Source of the DNA: Homarus americanus | Lineage: Eukaryota > Arthropoda > Malacostraca > Decapoda > Nephropidae | DNA length: 64,000 nucleotides | Direction of reading: 5' to 3' | NCBI RefSeq assembly: GCF_018991925.1 | Contig: NW_024727857.1 | Coordinates: forward strand, 580,001 to 644,000 | In this document: positions 9,660 through 19,735 of the stretch, piece after piece | Layout: the number at the start of each line of letters is the position of its first letter | How positions within the stretch are numbered: the first letter of the stretch is position 1 | The notes under the pieces: model-generated | Database searches by the model: none | What the model was told of the DNA's origin: nothing | The model's input: only the letters and a program-made list of their open reading frames with translations | Program-made: the position numbers and the translations under genes

Positions 9660-10980
9660 AGTTTCTTATTTTCCAAAATGTGTTAGAGGGGGTTGTTTTA
9701 TTTTTATTTTGTATTTTTCACTTTTTTCGAGGAAGAGAGAATCCGTGGTGTTCTGAGAGACTCCTCGGGAGGTTCTGTATATTTCAGGCTTCATTAAGCT
9801 TAAATCTTCTCTTTAGGTTTTATTTTTCAAGAGGTTTTCATCGATCCATGTTTCTCTTATAAGGACTTTCCAATTCCTTCTTATCTCTGGGGTTTCCATA
9901 GGCTTCCGGTTTGCGGGGGGGAGGGGAGGAGGGCTTCATGGCATTTTTCTCTCAGGGGTTGTCGTGGGGTTCAAGTTTCAGGTTTCGAATTAGGCACTTG
10001 ACTATGAACAGTTAAAACACTTGATTCCGACACATGAGTTAATATTCACACCTGTTTCTCTTGTCTAACGTGATGTTTACACCTGCCTCTGGTGCCTTAG
10101 ATAATGTTTACACCCGACTCCCGAAAATGCGTCATGAGATGATAAGATCTAGCAAGTGAATGTCGAGGGTATACATGCATCACAACCATCTTCAAGAACC
10201 TCATTATGTACCAGGAGATTCTGAGAGCACTGGGTCTGGCTTTCACGGGTTGCTGACTTCTGGTAGGCTCCTTCAGGGAAAATCTTATTATATTTGAGGG
10301 CTTCTGAGGAGTGCAGATCTGGCTTTTACAGGCTTATGGCTTTTTAGGGGGAAACCTTATTATAGGAGCTTCTGAGGACTGCAGATCCGGTTTCTGCACG
10401 CTGTGTGCTTCTTCAGGGAAGCTTGATATATATGTACCCAGGGGCTACTGACGAGACCACAACTGACTGCCAAGTGTTGTTGGCTTCCTAAGGTTTCCTC
10501 AGTTTACACAGGTTTTTGGTCAAGATGTCAGGCTTCTACAGGCTGCTGGGTACTTCATGCTTTCAAAGGCCAAAGACCTTTGCCCAAAACTTTATGGGGA
10601 ATCATCGTGTAACTTCCAAGGGCTGTTAGCTTCTGAAGGCTTCCTTAAGGTGTCTTGTTTCCAAAAGTTCCCCAGTTTTCACCCACCGAATATCTCAGTT
10701 TTCAGGCTCCAGAAAGTCAGAGGATCTGGGTCTGGATTTTAAAACACACATATATTAAATTTCCTTCGTAACTGTGGAAATTTTAGGACGCGTCTAACTG
10801 GCTGACTTACTTAAGCAAGGAAGCAAAGACGACAGCCTCAGTGGCGTCTAAATTACAGTGAGACTTTATCATAACTGGATGTCTTTTCTCATTTCCAGTT
10901 AAGATAAAAAAAAACATACACAACTTAAAAAAAAAAAAGATTCTAGACTACAGACCGCGAATCTTTCAAGTCTTCTGATG
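9660..10980. other. Intergenic DNA with old diverged repeats
   Basis: Single-copy-looking sequence rich in GGCTTC/TTCAGG words. An old tandem repeat is detectable at about 10210-10440 (listed separately), and similar words (GGCTTCCTAAGG, CTTCTACAGGCTGCTG, CTTCTGAAGGCTTCC) continue to about 10640. No gene seen. Confidence 0.55.
10213..10440. repeat. Diverged tandem repeat, about 70-85-bp unit, three units
   Basis: Three units start near 10213, 10297 and 10367. Each contains GCTTCTGAGGANTGCAGATC-like sequence, then GGCTTTTACAGGCT-like sequence, then TTCAGGG and (except the last) CTTATTATA. Divergence is high. Confidence 0.6.
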
Positions 10981-10983
10981 GTA

Positions 10984-11004
10984 TGGTTAGGTTAGGTTAG
11001 GTTA
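10984..11004 (+). repeat. Short interstitial TTAGG block
   Basis: About four GGTTA pentamers. This is the arthropod telomere unit at an internal position. Confidence 0.9.
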
Positions 11005-11249
11005 CGAGACCAAGAATTAATTCCTCTATCACCCCCCCAGTCACAAGTAAATGCCAACACCATACACTTTTTTTTTTTACGATGGAGATTTTCTTTGACT
11101 GGAGACCATATCAATTTCCCCTTGTGTGAAAATACTCTCTCAAACCCGTAGATAAATGACGCTGCATCCTGACCCATTAATTTCCTTCTCTTCTCTTTCT
11201 CTGTAGCGTCTCTCTCATCTATTCCTTCTCCCTTAATCATCGTCCCTCA

Positions 11250-11790
11250 TTCTCTCCCCCTTTTTTCCTTCCCCCTTTGTCTTTTTTCTCAATATCTGTC
11301 TTATCTCTTTCCTTCCTCTATTAATTATTGTCATTCCCTCCTTCCTTTTCCTACCTTCTCTACACCTTTTCTTCATTCCTCTCTTTCTCTCTCTCCATCC
11401 CCTCATTCATTCCCACCTTTCTCCCTCCCATTAATCATTCACTGTCTCCATTCCCCCTCTCCCCCACCCTTTCCTTCTCTCCCTTTCTTCTCCCTTCCCT
11501 CCTCTTCCTCCTCACCTCTTCCATCCTGTTATTACCTCCTGCCATCCTTCAATCACTGTCCCTCCCTTGCCATCAAGCACTCTCTATCTCCAACCCCCTA
11601 AATCACTCTCCCTCTCTCCCTCTCCCTCTTTCCCTCTTCCTCTCCCCCCTCTCTCCCTTTCCTTTTCCTCCCTGCCCTTCGACTGTGTCCTTTTCCTCAG
11701 AATCAATCACTCTCTGCCTCTCTCCTCCCAATCATCGATCGTTCCTCCATTTCTATCACTGTGTTACCTTCCTCCTTTCTTCTCCTTTTC
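11250..11790. repeat. Polypyrimidine tract
   Basis: About 540 bp of CTT/CCT/CCC words on the plus strand. No gene. Confidence 0.8.
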
Positions 11791-12030
11791 CAGGTCGGAT
11801 TAAGATCGGATAAGGGATAAAGGATGGGTGGGAGGGTGGGGGGTCGTGTAATGTTGTTGATAATCTGATTAATATTGGCGAGAAATCCTATTTTTTTCAT
11901 GTATTGGTAGTTCTCTCTCTCTCTCTCTCTCTCTCAGGGTGACAGAGAACCAGTTATTTCTCCGCCATTGTCAATTTCTTTACTGTCCAGATGGTCCTGT
12001 CATGTCCACCTCCCCTTATTAACCTCTCCT

Positions 12031-12095
12031 CCACCTCCTCCTCCTCCTCCTCCTCCTCCTCCTCCTCCTCCTCCTCCTCTCTCTCTTCTCTCTCT
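12031..12095. repeat. (CTC)n trinucleotide repeat
   Basis: About 16 CTC/TCC units grading into TCTC. Confidence 0.95.
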
Positions 12096-12378
12096 TTCCT
12101 CATCTTCTTGGTACCGTTCTGTTACTTTTCTCCCTTTCCTCTTCCTTCTCCTCCTCGTCCTTTTGACCTCATTCCCTCTCCTCCACCTTCGTCTTATTCT
12201 GCCTATTCTTTTTCCTCATTCTCCCTTTCTTTCTGCACCTTTTCCTTTTTCTTCAGCTTCTCTTCTCTCTCTCCCTCTCCTCATCTTCCTCCGTCTTCAG
12301 TTCCCGTCTTTTCACTTCCTATTCCGTACACGTTTTAATTCTCATTCTCCTTCCTCCTTTCTTCCTCCCTTCCTCCTC

Positions 12379-12500
12379 TCCTCCTCCTCCTCCTCCTCCT
12401 CCTCCTCCTCCTCCTCCTCCTCCTCCTCCTCCTCCTCCTCCTCCTCCCCTCCTCCTCCTCCTCCTCCTCCTCCTCCTCCTCCTCCTCCTCCCTCCTCTCC
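12379..12500. repeat. (CTC)n trinucleotide repeat
   Basis: About 37 units with one interruption near 12448. It yields poly-Pro, poly-Ser or poly-Glu frames that should not be annotated as proteins. Confidence 0.96.
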
Positions 12501-12587
12501 TCCTTCTGCATTGACTCCTCCTCCTCCTGCCCCTCCTCCTCTGCCACAGGAAGGTACTAATAGTGGTGGTGATATATTGATGAGGAA

Positions 12588-12588
<1 letters not shown>

Positions 12589-12674
<86 letters not shown>
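12589..12674. repeat. (AC)n microsatellite
   Basis: About 43 perfect AC units. Confidence 0.97.
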
Positions 12675-12675
<1 letters not shown>

Positions 12676-12759
12676 AATCCCAAACTAGGGGTATGAGAGT
12701 GGATTTATCAAGATCATTTACACGAAGATTGTTTTTTTACGTATTTCGTGAAGATGCAA

Positions 12760-12863
12760 GGTTAGGTTAGGTTAGGTTAGGTTAGGTTAGGTTAGGTTAG
12801 GTTAGGTTAGGTTAGGTTAGGTTAGGTTAGGTTAGGTTAGGTTAGGTTAGGTTAAGTTAGGTT
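12760..12863 (+). repeat. Interstitial TTAGG telomere-type repeat
   Basis: About 20 nearly perfect GGTTA units. The only changes are a GTTAA variant near the right end and a final TTCGG. Low divergence suggests a fairly recent insertion or homogenisation. Single-copy sequence continues on both sides, so this is not a chromosome end. Confidence 0.95.
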
Positions 12864-13045
12864 CGGTGTTTTGATCATATATACAAACTTGTGTAAAAAG
12901 CTCACACGTTAATAGGTCTAAGAATCCATCATTGTAGGATTAAATTAGCCAATCAGAGGAAATTAAATTAATACGAAGCTCTTCAAATTAATCTTCGTGT
13001 CGTAGTTGAAGTGAGTTAATTAGATATGTTCTTATATAGGGTGTC
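12864..13045. other. AT-rich intergenic DNA
   Basis: Contains AGCCAATCAGAGG at about 12948 and several AATTAATT words. No gene. Confidence 0.55.
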
Positions 13046-13200
13046 CTTGTTTCCCTCCCTCCCTGCCTCCCTCCTGCTCTCTGCCTCCCTCCCTCCCTGC
13101 CTCCTCCTCCTGCCTCCTGCTCCTGCCTCCCTCCTGCCTGCTTCCTGCCTCCCTCCCTCCCTGCCTGCTCCCTGCCTCCGTGCCTCCCTCCCTCCCTCCT
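13045..13200. repeat. (CCTCCCTG)-type pyrimidine minisatellite
   Basis: CCCTCC, CTGCCTCC and CTCCTG units are tandemly arranged with irregular spacing over about 150 bp. Confidence 0.88.
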
Positions 13201-13474
13201 ACAAGCCGAGGGTGAAAAAAATAATTACACGAAGTATTAAGAAAATGTCTCCGGGTGTTGTAGGTTGAGATGATCACTATTTGTTTATCTCCAGTAAAGT
13301 GAGAAAACTTTAACCGTACGAAACTTTAAGACACTAAGACCACTGTTTCCGTCGTGGGCCGCTAGAGGCACCACTAGCTTCGTAACCAACAGACGAATAA
13401 CTATTTTCCTCCGTCAGTTGCCTCAGAGACGCTCAGTTCCGCCTAATTAACCCACCCTCCATTTCCTGTGTGGC

Positions 13475-13895
13475 GAAGAACATGCTGTACCACAAACGAC
13501 TCCGTCTTATTAGCAGAAGGGCGAAAATCTCCTGGTTCTGTTACGTGCATCTCATCCATAAGGAATACCTTGTTATAACGCTGGTACCTGAACCTGTGGT
13601 AAAGAACGCGCTACGCTCTTGGTAACTGAAGCTCAGTGGAAGAAAGTGCCATACCACACATAATTGACCTTATGGGAAAGAACATGTTATACAACAGATG
13701 ATAGACCTTGTGGGCAAGAATATGCCATACCACAGATAACAGTGGCATCACCATAAGAACGAAACAAGAAGTATTATGGAAAGGAACAGTCACCCTTGTG
13801 TGCTATTGCAGGAAAAACATGCTATATTACGTAAGAAGAATCCCATTGACAAGAAGGTGCTATGCTACAGATAACTGAATCTTACCACAAGGTCG
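13475..13895. repeat. Highly degenerate minisatellite, about 38-bp unit
   Basis: Seven or more diverged units have the pattern AAGAACATGCTATACCACAG, then ATAACT, then CTTGTGGG (best preserved between 13640 and 13740). Divergence and indels obscure the array at first sight. Confidence 0.65.
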
Positions 13896-14044
13896 TAAAT
13901 CCTATGTTATTGAAAGTGAGGGACGCCTTTATGAGCCAATAGAGATATTACCTTGATACACTGTTGACACCCACGACTGCCATGATTATTTATATGTAAT
14001 TAAATTAGACATAATTATTATTTTTTGGCCTAAAGGAGAACATG

Positions 14045-14395
14045 ACTGTGTGTGTGTGGGTGTATGTGTGTGTGTGTTTGTATGTGTGGGTGTATGTTTG
14101 TGTGTGTGTTTGTATGTGTGGGTGTATGTTTGTGTGTGTGTTTGTATGTGTGGGTGTATGTTTGTGTGTGTGTTTGTATGTGTGGGTGTATGTGTGTGTG
14201 TGTGTTTGTATGTGTGGGTGTATGTTTGTGTGTGTGTTTGTATGTGTGTGTGTATGTTTGTGTGTGTGTGTTTGTATATATGGGTGTATGTTTGTGTGTG
14301 TGTGTTTGTATATATGGGTGTATGTTTGTGTGTGTGTGTTTGTATGTGTGGGTTATGTCTGTGTGTGTGTCTGTGTGAGTGTTTGTGAGGGTGTG
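14045..14395. repeat. GT-rich minisatellite, 32-bp unit
   Basis: About nine units of GGGTGTATGTTTGTGTGTGT followed by GTTTGTATGTGT. Units are nearly identical on the left, with longer GT runs and TATATA variants on the right. The long Cys/Val frames are translations of this array. Confidence 0.93.
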
Positions 14396-14529
14396 TGTGG
14401 GGGGTTATGATTGTTTGTATGTGCGTTGGGGCGTGTCTGTATGTGTATGAGGGCGTTGTATGTGTATACGTCTGTCTCTGTTTGTCTGTCCACCATTCGT
14501 TAACAGACAACAAATCAGAATTAACCTCT

Positions 14530-14750
14530 ATAGCCAATGTCAAATCATCCAATCACCGTCTACCTTATTATACCCGTTATGGCTTTGGCCAATCAGGATC
14601 CCGCTCTCAATCGTCAATAATAGTCAATAGATAAGTCATCCAATCACCGTCCACCGTTCCATACAGTCAATGTGGAATCGACCAATGACTGTCATCCTTT
14701 CTGTAGCCTGCGTTCAGTGAGCCAATGAGCGTCATTCTATTTATAGGCTT
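14530..14750. promoter_or_regulatory. Cluster of CCAAT motifs ahead of a TATA-like word
   Basis: Six CCAAT pentamers in plus orientation fall at 14534, 14549, 14589, 14640, 14682 and 14722. Most continue as CCAATCACCGTC, CCAATGACTGTC or CCAATGAGCGTC. TATTTATAGG follows at about 14737. CCAAT is the NF-Y site in animals. The shared downstream bases suggest an old tandem repeat instead, and no transcript start or gene is evident. A tentative call. Confidence 0.3.
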
Positions 14751-14910
14751 TAGGCTTAAGAGGGTGAGATATACGGCGCTATAGGTTATTAGGCTATAGG
14801 CCTATAAACCCCGAGAAAATTACTTTTATATGTAGATTTTTAGGTTTAGAGAATTACTGAAGAAATTGGCTGAAGGACCGATACCTCTTCTACGGAACAC
14901 ACACACACAC

Positions 14911-15018
<108 letters not shown>

Positions 15019-15123
15019 AACAAATACACAGCTATCAAAACTTTTTAATTTTGTCTGGTCTCCTGTCACGTGAAACCCCACCCGTGACGTCATGATACTT
15101 CAGAAATATTGGAATGTTGTTAC

Positions 15124-15356
15124 TGCCAGGAGGAGGGAGGAGGAGGGAGGAAAGGAGGAGGAGGAGGAGGAGGAAGTAGAGGAGGAGGAGGAGGGAAGAG
15201 AAAATGGAGAGGAGGAGGATGGATATGAGGAGAGATGAGGGAAGAGTGGGAAGAGAATGGGAAGAGGAAGAGGAGGAATTAAATTGCGAGAAGAAGAAGA
15301 GGAGGAGGAAGGAAGAGGAGGAGGAGGAGGAAGAGGAGGAGGAAGAGGAGGAGTGT
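15124..15356. repeat. (GGA)n-rich polypurine tract
   Basis: GGA/GAA triplets with short perfect runs at 15154-15172 and 15299-15355. Confidence 0.9.
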
Positions 15357-15690
15357 TTAAAGATGAGACAGAACCTAGAAGACAAAGATAATTAGTTAAG
15401 TCATAAAACAGTGTTCATCTTACCTGAGATTGTGTGAGTGTTTCTTGACACTCTAAGTACGTGACCGTGTGTGGCTGTAACTTACCCCCCCCCCCGTCCG
15501 TGTCCTTATTAACTATGGATGAACGGCGGTCTATAAAACTTCCGTGCGTTCGTGACATAATAAAGGAGAGACGTGAATTAAAGAACGTCTAGTTAATTCT
15601 TGTTCAGGTGAAGCGAGCCAATTAAGCGAGTCAACTGCTGCGGGGTTTTCTTAAGTGGCCATTGACTCTGTCTACCTGTCCACCCTCGTA
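15357..15690. other. Intergenic DNA, no gene seen
   Basis: Mixed single-copy sequence with a C9-type homopolymer near 15486. Nothing recognisable. Confidence 0.6.
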
Positions 15691-15973
15691 GGAACAAGTA
15701 GGAGTGAGAGAAAGAGACAAGATGAGAGATAGAGAGAGAATGGGGTATGTAAGAAAAGACAGGGAGAGAGAAAGAGAGAAGGAGTGTAAAAGAAGAGACG
15801 GGGAGAGGGATAACGAATGAGGAGTGTCAGAGGAGAATGGGGAAGAGATAAAGAGAGAAGGGGAGTAGGAGAGGGGGAGAGAGGAAAGAGGATGGGAGGT
15901 AATCTTTTTATCGTATTGATCTTGTTGTTCGTTATTGAGAAAGAGATAAGGAGAAGATAAAAGAGACAAATAC

Positions 15974-15975
<2 letters not shown>
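15690..15975. repeat. Polypurine tract
   Basis: GAGA/GGGA-rich plus strand leading into the AC array. Confidence 0.75.

Positions 15976-16053
<78 letters not shown>
15976..16053. repeat. (AC)n microsatellite
   Basis: About 39 perfect units. Single-copy spacing is only about 10 bp before the 21-bp minisatellite begins. Confidence 0.97.
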
Positions 16054-16055
<2 letters not shown>

Positions 16056-16063
16056 TTGCAGCC

Positions 16064-16302
16064 ACATATACCCTGAAACTGACCACACGCCCCCTGAAAC
16101 TGACCACACGCCCCCTGAAACTGGCCACGCACCCTGAAACTTTCTACACGCACCCTAAAACTGGCCACACGCCCCATGAAACTAACCACACGCCCCCTGA
16201 AGCTGTCCACGCGTACCCTGGGACTGTCCACGCGTACCCTGGGACTGTCCACGCGTACCCTGGGACTGTCCACGCGTACCCTGGGACTGGCCACGTACCC
16301 TA
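16064..16302. repeat. Minisatellite, 21-bp unit
   Basis: About eleven units. The left half is built on CCCTGAAACTGACCACACGC. The right half has four almost identical copies of CCCTGGGACTGTCCACGCGT, 21 bp apart (16217-16290). The left units differ from each other while the right ones do not, so expansion was most recent on the right. Confidence 0.92.
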
Positions 16303-16690
16303 GTTGTATACCATAAAAGGAAGGATAAACGTGAAATACCTGACATAATCAAATTCTTTTCCGATCAGAGGTTCTCAAGTGTGTTGTGAGTGGCGGGTCA
16401 GAGCCTCACAGGGATCACCTCAAGATACGTTTCCACCCAGCTTATTTTACCTGAAGAATAACCAACCTAGCGTTACCTGAGGGGTGTTTGGTTAGGTTAG
16501 GTTAATCACCAGCTAATTCTATGTGAGGTAATATTTGCTCTCAAGTATCCAATTTCCTTAAGAAAAAATAAAACATAAATATATCAGCTTCAGACGAGAG
16601 AGAGAGGGGGGGAGAGAGGACTACAAAAATAGTCCTCTTTTTTGTACCTTTTCCTCTTTTCTTTCCCACTTTATCTCCCACTCTCGTCCG

Positions 16691-16796
<106 letters not shown>

Positions 16797-16850
16797 TGAT
16801 AACACTGTACAGTATACGTAATATGTCAACAAGGGCGCGCTGAATAATTA

Positions 16851-17343
16851 ATGTTCTTCCCTAATGTAAAAGTTATATTTTTCTAACCCAATAATCGGTC
16901 GAGGAGAGTGTTGGAGGAGGAGAGTGTTGGAGAGTGCAGAGAGTGTTGGAGAGTGCAAGAGGAGAGTGGAAATTACAGAGAAGTGTGGGAGAGGAGAAAG
17001 GAGAAGGAGTGTGAGGGAGAAAACATGAAGGGACAGGATGTTCTTCCCTAATGTAAAAGTTATATTTTTCTCGGCTTAATCGGTCGAGAGGGAGAGTGTT
17101 GGAGAGTGCAAGAGGGAGAGTGTTGGAGAGTGCAAGAGGGAGAGTGTTGGAGAGTGCAAGAGGGAGAGTGTTGGAGAGTGCAAGAGGGAGAGTGTTGGAG
17201 AGTGCAAGAGGGAGAGTGTTGGAGAGCGCAAGAGGGAGAGTGTTGGAGAGTGCAAGAGGGAGAGTGTTGGAGAGTGCAAGAGGGAGAGTGTGGGAGAGGA
17301 GAGAAAGAGAGGAGGGAGTGTAGGGAGAAACATGGAAGGGGAC

Positions 17344-17347
<4 letters not shown>
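16851..17347. repeat. Tandem duplication with internal 24-bp array expansion
   Basis: Copy 1 (16851-17037) and copy 2 (17038-17347) both begin GTTCTTCCCTAATGTAAAAG and then TTATATTTTTCT, then reach ATCGGTCGAG. Both end with a GAGAA-ACATG-AAGGG-ACAGGA stretch. Between these shared ends copy 1 holds about three imperfect GAGAGTGTTGGAGAGTGC units. Copy 2 holds about nine almost perfect 24-bp units (17087-17290). The event order is duplication first, then expansion in the second copy. Confidence 0.88.

Positions 17348-17379
<32 letters not shown>
17348..17379. repeat. (GA)n microsatellite
   Basis: About 16 units at the right edge of the duplicated block. Confidence 0.95.
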
Positions 17380-17382
<3 letters not shown>

Positions 17383-17591
17383 GAACAATATTAGCCTATA
17401 AGTCTTACACAACAATATCCATTGAACGAGGGGGACATTCATTACCTGTTGCCTTAAATCAGAATACTAAACTTATTCTTCATTAGGTAAGTTGACAAAT
17501 CTCACCGGATTATTTTTAATGTATGGTGAGTAATTTCCTCCCTCTCCCTCACCAAAAGAAAAACTCAAATTGGTAAAAAAAAATAAATAAA

Positions 17592-17616
17592 TAAAAAAAA
17601 TATATATATATATATA
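17592..17616. repeat. Short (AT)n run
   Basis: AAATAAATA followed by about nine TA units in AT-rich DNA. Confidence 0.85.
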
Positions 17617-17771
17617 ATAATTTCTGAGTTGTGTGTTAGAGTAATTGAGGATAGACTAGGTTTTGATTTAACCCCTAATTACAGGTAAATGATTAATTAT
17701 CACTCAGGTATATTAGGTGTTTGGATTAGTGATAGAGAGAAAGAGAGATTATTGTAGTGATTAGTCTTGCA

Positions 17772-17774
<3 letters not shown>

Positions 17775-17802
<28 letters not shown>
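17775..17802. repeat. (TC)n microsatellite
   Basis: About 14 units, followed by the C-rich tract. Confidence 0.95.
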
Positions 17803-17806
<4 letters not shown>

Positions 17807-17821
17807 AACTCTTTAATTTTT

Positions 17822-18165
17822 GGCCCACCATTCCTCACCCGCATTTTGTACCCACCACCCCACCCACCCACCACCCACCCACCCACCACTACGCATTCTT
17901 CCATCCTAACTTTCCATATATTTTCCCCACCTCCCCTCCTTGTCCACTCCTCCCACCCCCACTCTATCCCCCCCCTCCTCCCCACTCCCTCCTTACACCT
18001 CACTTCACCTCTCCCACCCCACCCCTCTCCTCCCCACCCCTCTTCCCACCCCCATTCCTCCCTCCACCCCCTCCTCCCCCCACCCTCCTTCCTCTCCCAC
18101 CTCCTCCCCACCCCTCATATCCCCTCCCCCCCCCACTCTCCCCCCCCCACTCCCCCCACTCACCT
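17822..18165. repeat. C-rich CCACCC/CCTCCC tract
   Basis: About 340 bp of CCA, CCCT and CCCC words with hardly any G on the plus strand. The minus strand has many GGG/GGGG runs and is quadruplex-capable. Pro-rich frames here are artefacts. Confidence 0.88.
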
Positions 18166-18366
18166 AGTTAATTACACTGAAAGTAGATCTCATTCAGGAG
18201 ATGAATGCGAGGCAGAAGGCCACATTAAGGTGACAATACCTGTCATTAAAAGTGTACCTGGCAGGTAATAAGCGCGTAAGGCAGCACACGAGCGCTTACA
18301 AAGGTGAATCTTTATAATCTGAACGCGCAGGTCGCAGAAGCCATGACCTACTGGGCCCTTAAACAT

Positions 18367-18732
18367 ACGGTCACCTGTGGGTCCTTATAGAGACGGTCTC
18401 CAGTGGGTCCTTATAGAGACGGTCTCCTGTGGGTCCTTATAGAGACGGTCTCCTGTGGGTCCTTATAGAGACGGTCTCCTGTGGGTCCTTATAGAGACGG
18501 TCTCCTGTGGGTCCTTATAGAGACGGTCTCCTGTGGGTCCTTACAGAGACGGTCTCCTGTGGGCCCTTACAGAGACGGTCTCCTGTGGGCCCTTACAGAG
18601 ACGGTCTCCTGTGGACCCTTACAGAGACGGTCTCCTGTGGGCCCTTACAGAGACGGTCTCCTGTGGGTCCTAATAGAAACGGTCTCCTGTGGGTCCTTAT
18701 AGAGACGGTCTCCTGCAGGTCCTTATAGACTG
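18367..18732. repeat. Minisatellite, 26-bp unit
   Basis: About 14 highly conserved units, each containing GTGGGTCCTTATAGAGACG followed by GTCTCCT. A subset has CCTTAC in place of CCTTAT and GGGCCC in place of GGGTCC; these variants cluster in the middle third. Each unit holds a short near-palindrome, GAGACGGTCTC. The array runs straight into a (TC)n block. Confidence 0.95.
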
Positions 18733-18737
18733 TAGGA

Positions 18738-18838
<101 letters not shown>

Positions 18839-18944
18839 GCGATAAACATCTCCCCCAAACTTTGCCAAACACGACAGGAAAAAAATCTTTGCACTCTGCT
18901 AGACCTTAGATGTGTGTCGACCAACTCCTCCTCCACAATCCAAT

Positions 18945-19385
18945 TGGTGCAAAGTTTACTGGACTGGAGTCATGGAAGAGGTTTTCCAGTCCCCTGGGGA
19001 GTGCGTCTCTTGGCCTGGAAGTTGTCATGGATGGTGTGTCCAGGACGAAGCAGTGGCAGTGTCGGAGGTGGCAAGAGTCGGAAGTGAAAAAAAAAATTAG
19101 ATAGCACAAAGTTTACTCTACTGGAATCATGGACGAAGTTTTCCAGACCACGATAGTGCCTGGAAGCTGGCATGGATGGTGTTTTCTGGACGTCGAAGCG
19201 ATAATGTCAGAGGTAGTAAGTGTCCGAAGCAAGACGATACTGCAAAGTCTATTGGAGTCTTGAGAGAGGTTTTTACAGACCCACAGCAGCGAGAGTCTTA
19301 GTGCCTGGATGTTATCGCGGGTGGTGTGGCCTGGAAGACGAAGCGACATTGTGAGAGGATGCAAGTGTTGGGAATGAGAAAAAGA
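18945..19385. repeat. Diverged satellite-like tandem repeat, about 130-150-bp unit
   Basis: Three units start near 18947, 19107 and 19240. Each has GCAAAGTTTACT-CTGGA-TCATGGA, then GTTTTCCAGACC-like sequence, then GCCTGGAAGTTGTCATGGATG, then GTGTCC-GGACGAAGC and a GTCAGAGGT-GCAAGTGTCGGAA end. Units are clearly related but strongly diverged. A possible fourth remnant lies at 19800-19910 (CCTGGAAATGGTCACAGGTG and a similar end). Confidence 0.75.
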
Positions 19386-19481
19386 TGTTTCCTTGTACCG
19401 TATTTTGGAGTCTGGCGGCTTTCTGAAACATACGAACCTTCAAGAATACATCGTAAGGTAGTGGTTTGATGTTTGTTTGTT

Positions 19482-19483
<2 letters not shown>

Positions 19484-19559
<76 letters not shown>

Positions 19560-19575
19560 ACGTGTGCGTGTGTGT
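19484..19575. repeat. (GT)n microsatellite
   Basis: About 36 perfect TG units, then a short CGTACGTGTGCGTG variant. Confidence 0.97.
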
Positions 19576-19619
19576 TTGTGAAGGGACGAAATCTGAGTGC
19601 TTAAAAAAACAAACACATG

Positions 19620-19735
19620 CCTAAACCAGCTTAACCTAACCTAACCAGTTCTAACCCAACCTTACCCAAGCTAACCAAACATAACCTAACCTGACCTAAC
19701 CCAACTTAACCTAACACAAACCAATCCAATTTAAT
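19620..19735 (-). repeat. Degenerate interstitial TTAGG repeat (CCTAA on plus)
   Basis: AACCT/AACCC/AACCA pentamers with many substitutions over about 115 bp. This is an old copy of the telomere-type repeat, in the opposite orientation to the 12760 block. Confidence 0.82.

Noticed and set aside
11968..12696. 242-codon plus-strand frame with Ser, Pro, His and Thr runs
   Set aside because: It spans CTC and AC microsatellites and a pyrimidine tract only; no domain and no non-repeat core.
12760..12863. True chromosome end
   Set aside because: Only about 100 bp of TTAGG, with ordinary sequence continuing on both sides.
14045..14395. Cysteine-rich repeat protein (Cys/Val/Met frames)
   Set aside because: All three plus-strand frames are open with the same character, as expected for translated GT minisatellite.
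18367..18732. CRISPR-like array of regular repeats
   Set aside because: Units are contiguous with no unique spacers, and the DNA is eukaryotic. The 22-bp array at 48692 is rejected for the same reason.
18945..19385. Overlapping 60-80-codon frames on both strands
   Set aside because: They follow a diverged tandem repeat, no frame is preserved across units, and no domain is evident.
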